A stretch of DNA of 64,000 nt. It comes from Lysinibacillus sp. OF-1. GTDB lineage: Bacteria; Bacillota; Bacilli; Bacillales_A; Planococcaceae. Shown here one piece after another: positions 61,827 through 64,000 of this stretch. The notes below the pieces were generated by a model. It saw only the letters and a list, made by a program, of their open reading frames with translations, was not told the origin of the DNA and ran no database searches. Each line of letters opens with the position of its first letter. The stretch's first letter is position 1. The stretch spans positions 1,364,001 through 1,428,000 of the forward strand of contig NZ_CP102798.1 of NCBI RefSeq assembly GCF_028356935.1, written 5' to 3'. The translations under genes and the position numbers were made by a program.

Positions 61827-62819
61827 TTATAAAGTAACAAGAATTCTTCCTCTTGCTTGGCCTCTCAGTAAAAGAGGTAAAACATTTGGAAGTTGCTGTA
61901 GTGTGACCTCTTGCTGAATGAAATTGCCAAGGTTTACTGGTTTAAAATCTGTCGCAAGGCGCTGCCAGATGTTTAAGCGAATATCCATTGGACAATAAAC
62001 AGAATCAATTCCAAGTAAATTTACCCCTCTTAAAATGAAGGGGAAGACACTTGTAGGAAGCTGTGTGCCTGCAGTTAAACCACTAATCGCAACAGCACCT
62101 CCGTATTGAATTTGACTTAATAAAGAGGCGAGTGGCTCTCCGCCAACAGAATCAACAGCAGCCGCCCATTTTTGTTTACCTAATGCTCTAATCTTCCCAT
62201 CATAAACTTCTTCCCGAGTAACGATTGAAGTAGCCCCAAGATTATTTAAAAAGTCCTGTTCAGCTTTTTTTCCTGTGCTTGCTTCTACTTGATAACCAAG
62301 TGTTGAAAGAATAGAGACCGCAAAACTACCGACACCACCTGTTGCGCCAGTAACAAGAATTTTTCCTTTTTCAGGGTTAATGCCATTGTCCTCTAATTTT
62401 TTGATAGACAATGCAGCCGTAAATCCTGCAGTACCAATTACCATTGCTTCCTTGAGCGAAAGCCCTTTTGGAAGAGGCACAATCCATTTAGCAGGGATAC
62501 GAGCATATTCACTAAAACCACCAAAATGAGAGACCCCTATTTCATAGCTAGTCGCAATGACCTCATCACCTTCGTTAAAGCGAGGGTCTTCAGAGGAAAC
62601 AACGACTCCAGCTAAATCAATACCAGGAACAAAAGGATAGGAAGTAACGATTTTACCATCAGGAATAGAAGCAAGACTATCTTTATAATTAATGCTTGAA
62701 TAATGAATCTTAATTAATACCTCACCTTGTGGTAGGTCTGCTAATGTCAATTCGTTTACTTTAACTGTAAATTCTTCCTCTTGATTGACAACTAACGCTT
62801 TAAAACTTCCTATTGTCAT
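61827..62819 (-). CDS. YhdH/YhfP-family quinone oxidoreductase (acrylyl-CoA reductase-like)
   Basis: A 330-residue zinc-independent medium-chain dehydrogenase. The N-terminal catalytic domain includes SSINYKDSLA, and the NADPH-binding motif is VTGATGGVGSFAVSIL (about 148-163). YhdH proteins reduce acryloyl-CoA or other activated enones. The ATG at 62819 is chosen because AAGGGG lies 9 bases upstream; longer starts overlap it. It diverges from a TetR gene, with a TGACCGGTCA palindrome at its promoter, so it is probably induced by an electrophile or fatty-acid-like ligand. Confidence 0.88.
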   Translation of the reverse strand: MTIGSFKALVVNQEEEFTVKVNELTLADLPQGEVLIKIHYSSINYKDSLASIPDGKIVTSYPFVPGIDLAGVVVSSEDPRFNEGDEVIATSYEIGVSHFGGFSEYARIPAKWIVPLPKGLSLKEAMVIGTAGFTAALSIKKLEDNGINPEKGKILVTGATGGVGSFAVSILSTLGYQVEASTGKKAEQDFLNNLGATSIVTREEVYDGKIRALGKQKWAAAVDSVGGEPLASLLSQIQYGGAVAISGLTAGTQLPTSVFPFILRGVNLLGIDSVYCPMDIRLNIWQRLATDFKPVNLGNFIQQEVTLQQLPNVLPLLLRGQARGRILVTL

Positions 62820-62870
62820 AGTAAACATCCCCTTATCATTTAATTCCAATAAACAGTAACAAAATTATTC

Positions 62871-62880
62871 TGACCGGTCA
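62871..62880. promoter_or_regulatory. TetR-type operator TGACCGGTCA
   Basis: A perfect 10-bp palindrome about 50 bp upstream of the oxidoreductase start. On the minus strand it overlaps a TTGACC -35-like element. The neighbouring TetR gene is the likely binder. The 10-mer could occur by chance, but its position is apt. Confidence 0.55.
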
Positions 62881-62994
62881 ATATAAAATTGGAGTTTACC
62901 TATTCTTCCTGTATAATAGCTTTAACTTGATTCAGTATATGTTTTTGTATTGTTATGTACAGAAATCCCTCTCATTTATAATGGGAGATAGCCG

Positions 62995-63130
62995 TTGAAT
63001 CCTCATAAAGCCGCCAGCGGATGTCTCAGTTTTTTGAAATGAGCTTTCGAGCAAAATCAAAAAAATCTGGATGCATTGTTTCTTCGCGTACAAGCGAAGC
63101 GTCAGCGGCAATTACACTGAGGCGTAATTG
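62995..63130. repeat. GC-richer intergenic block, possible repeated element
   Basis: Between the oxidoreductase promoter and the TetR gene, about 130 bp is richer in GC than its surroundings. It includes a CTTCGC/GCGAAG hairpin (near 63089-63106) and CGCCAGCGGATGTCTCAG-like segments. It reads like a dispersed intergenic repeat rather than a promoter. Only one copy is seen in this window. Confidence 0.3.
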
Positions 63131-63151
63131 ATTAAATCACCGGAGGCATCT

Positions 63152-63739
63152 ATGAAAAAGAAAGAGGAAGAACGTAAAAAACAAATTATGAAAGCAGCCT
63201 TTAATGCTGTTTCAAAGTTAGGTTATGATAAAGTTACACTACAAGACATAGCCGATCATGCCAATGTTTCAAAAGGGGTAGTTCACTACTACTTTACAAG
63301 TAAACAAAATATATTATTGGCATTACTGGAATCCACTACGAGCAAAATCTATAGTGTTGAAATACAAGAAATAGGCAAATATCAAACAGCTATAGAAAAG
63401 CTTCAAGCCTACTTAAACGCTGTTTTTGTGTCACCCCAAGATAATAAAAAGTTTTACAGAGTCTATTTAGATTTTTTAGCCAAGGCAAACGGCAATGAGG
63501 ATTATAAAAGAATCAACTTAAAATTTTATGAGAATTGCTGGGGAATTGGTCAAGAAATTATTGAATTAGGAAAAAGGGAAGGTGTGTTTAGCCCAAACAT
63601 TGATTCCTTAGCCTCTGCAAAAATGATGAGAGCAATGATTGATGGTTCGTTAATACAATGGTTAACTTGTGATTTAGAAGAACAACATAAATTTTATAAA
63701 GAAACCTGTTTGAATAGTATTGTGAAATTATTAAAATAG
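63152..63739 (+). CDS. TetR-family regulator
   Basis: A 195-residue regulator with a lysine/glutamate-rich start, a TetR helix-turn-helix (about 15-60) containing VTLQDIADHANVSKGVVHYYF, and a helical ligand domain of the BetI/TetR_C type. CGGAGG spaces well with the ATG at 63152; a TTG frame from 63128 overlaps that site. It diverges from the YhdH-type gene and probably represses it through TGACCGGTCA. Confidence 0.88.
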   Translation: MKKKEEERKKQIMKAAFNAVSKLGYDKVTLQDIADHANVSKGVVHYYFTSKQNILLALLESTTSKIYSVEIQEIGKYQTAIEKLQAYLNAVFVSPQDNKKFYRVYLDFLAKANGNEDYKRINLKFYENCWGIGQEIIELGKREGVFSPNIDSLASAKMMRAMIDGSLIQWLTCDLEEQHKFYKETCLNSIVKLLK

Positions 63740-63747
63740 GGATAATA

Positions 63748-63781
63748 AAGCCTAATTACTATTGTAGTAAGGCTTTTTTTA
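63748..63781 (+). terminator. Terminator of the TetR gene
   Basis: A bulged stem AGCCT..TTACTA/TAGTAAGGCT with a short loop, followed by eight Ts. The remaining 63782-64000 is AT-rich without a visible gene. Confidence 0.75.
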
Positions 63782-64000
63782 TGTAGAAAAAAAGGGGTTA
63801 ATTTGAATAAATTAGAAATTATTTATCAATATATTATCTTTTTTGCTAAAATTACCATCTTAATTTTCAAAAAAAACAATGGAAATAGAATATTTTTAAT
63901 ATTCATTTTGGTAATTTATGTAAAACGATAGCTTAAAATAGGAAAAAATTGTTTTAATATTCACTGAAATAGCGTTTATGCAATCGTTTATACAAGCAAA

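Noticed and set aside
61654..61917. 87-codon plus-strand frame
   Set aside because: It crosses the oxidoreductase terminator and the end of that gene; no domain.

Overview
The window is low-GC Firmicute DNA, most likely from a Lysinibacillus or a close relative. It has Shine-Dalgarno-rich genes with frequent TTG and GTG starts, a GerA-type spore germination operon, sortase-like and SLH-anchored surface proteins, and an S-layer precursor (57828-60314) whose signal peptide closely resembles the Lysinibacillus sphaericus S-layer protein as I remember it. I see no rRNA, tRNA, CRISPR array, intact insertion sequence or prophage.

Layout. 1-19 kb is mixed metabolism and regulation: an anion-type permease, a GntR regulator with a 2,3-butanediol dehydrogenase, a MocR regulator divergent from a DMT exporter, an MBL-fold hydrolase, a second DMT exporter, an alpha/beta hydrolase, a flavin reductase divergent from a TetR plus BceAB-like ABC operon, and a citrate-type two-component system with an orphan tricarboxylate-binding lipoprotein. 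19.3-23.3 kb is a Fur-boxed siderophore/ferric-citrate ABC importer on the minus strand. 23.6-27.2 kb is a gerB-gerA-gerC germinant receptor operon divergent from a LuxR-type regulator with a degenerate receiver. 28.7-32.3 kb has an Mga/AtxA-like regulator and a chemoreceptor. 32.9-35.1 kb carries cntL and cntM for an opine metallophore. 35.2-37.8 kb has a Fur-controlled AraC regulator, a siderophore-binding lipoprotein and a cupin. 38.3-44.5 kb is an operon of three phage tail-collar domain proteins followed by a 1526-residue SLH surface protein. 44.8-56.8 kb is a large Fur-controlled heme acquisition island. 57.8 kb onward has the S-layer gene, a membrane acyltransferase, and a TetR regulator divergent from a YhdH-type oxidoreductase.

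How the genes work together. Metal acquisition dominates. The heme island has a sortase-type NEAT protein (IsdC-like), an IsdE/IsdF/ATPase importer, a large NEAT protein carried on SLH domains, an IsdG-type heme-degrading monooxygenase, a second heme-type importer and a ferrochelatase paralogue. Together these predict heme capture at the S-layer, relay across the wall, import, and either degradation or porphyrin remodelling. Near-consensus Fur boxes precede each block. The cntLM pair predicts a staphylopine/bacillopaline-type metallophore, although no dedicated exporter or importer lies beside it.

The items most worth a second look are the cntLM pair, the tail-collar/SLH operon, the Fur box-terminator-Fur box leader before the IsdC-like gene (a possible small RNA or attenuator), the ferrochelatase paralogue inside the heme island, and three scattered decayed fragments that resemble the permease at the left end.
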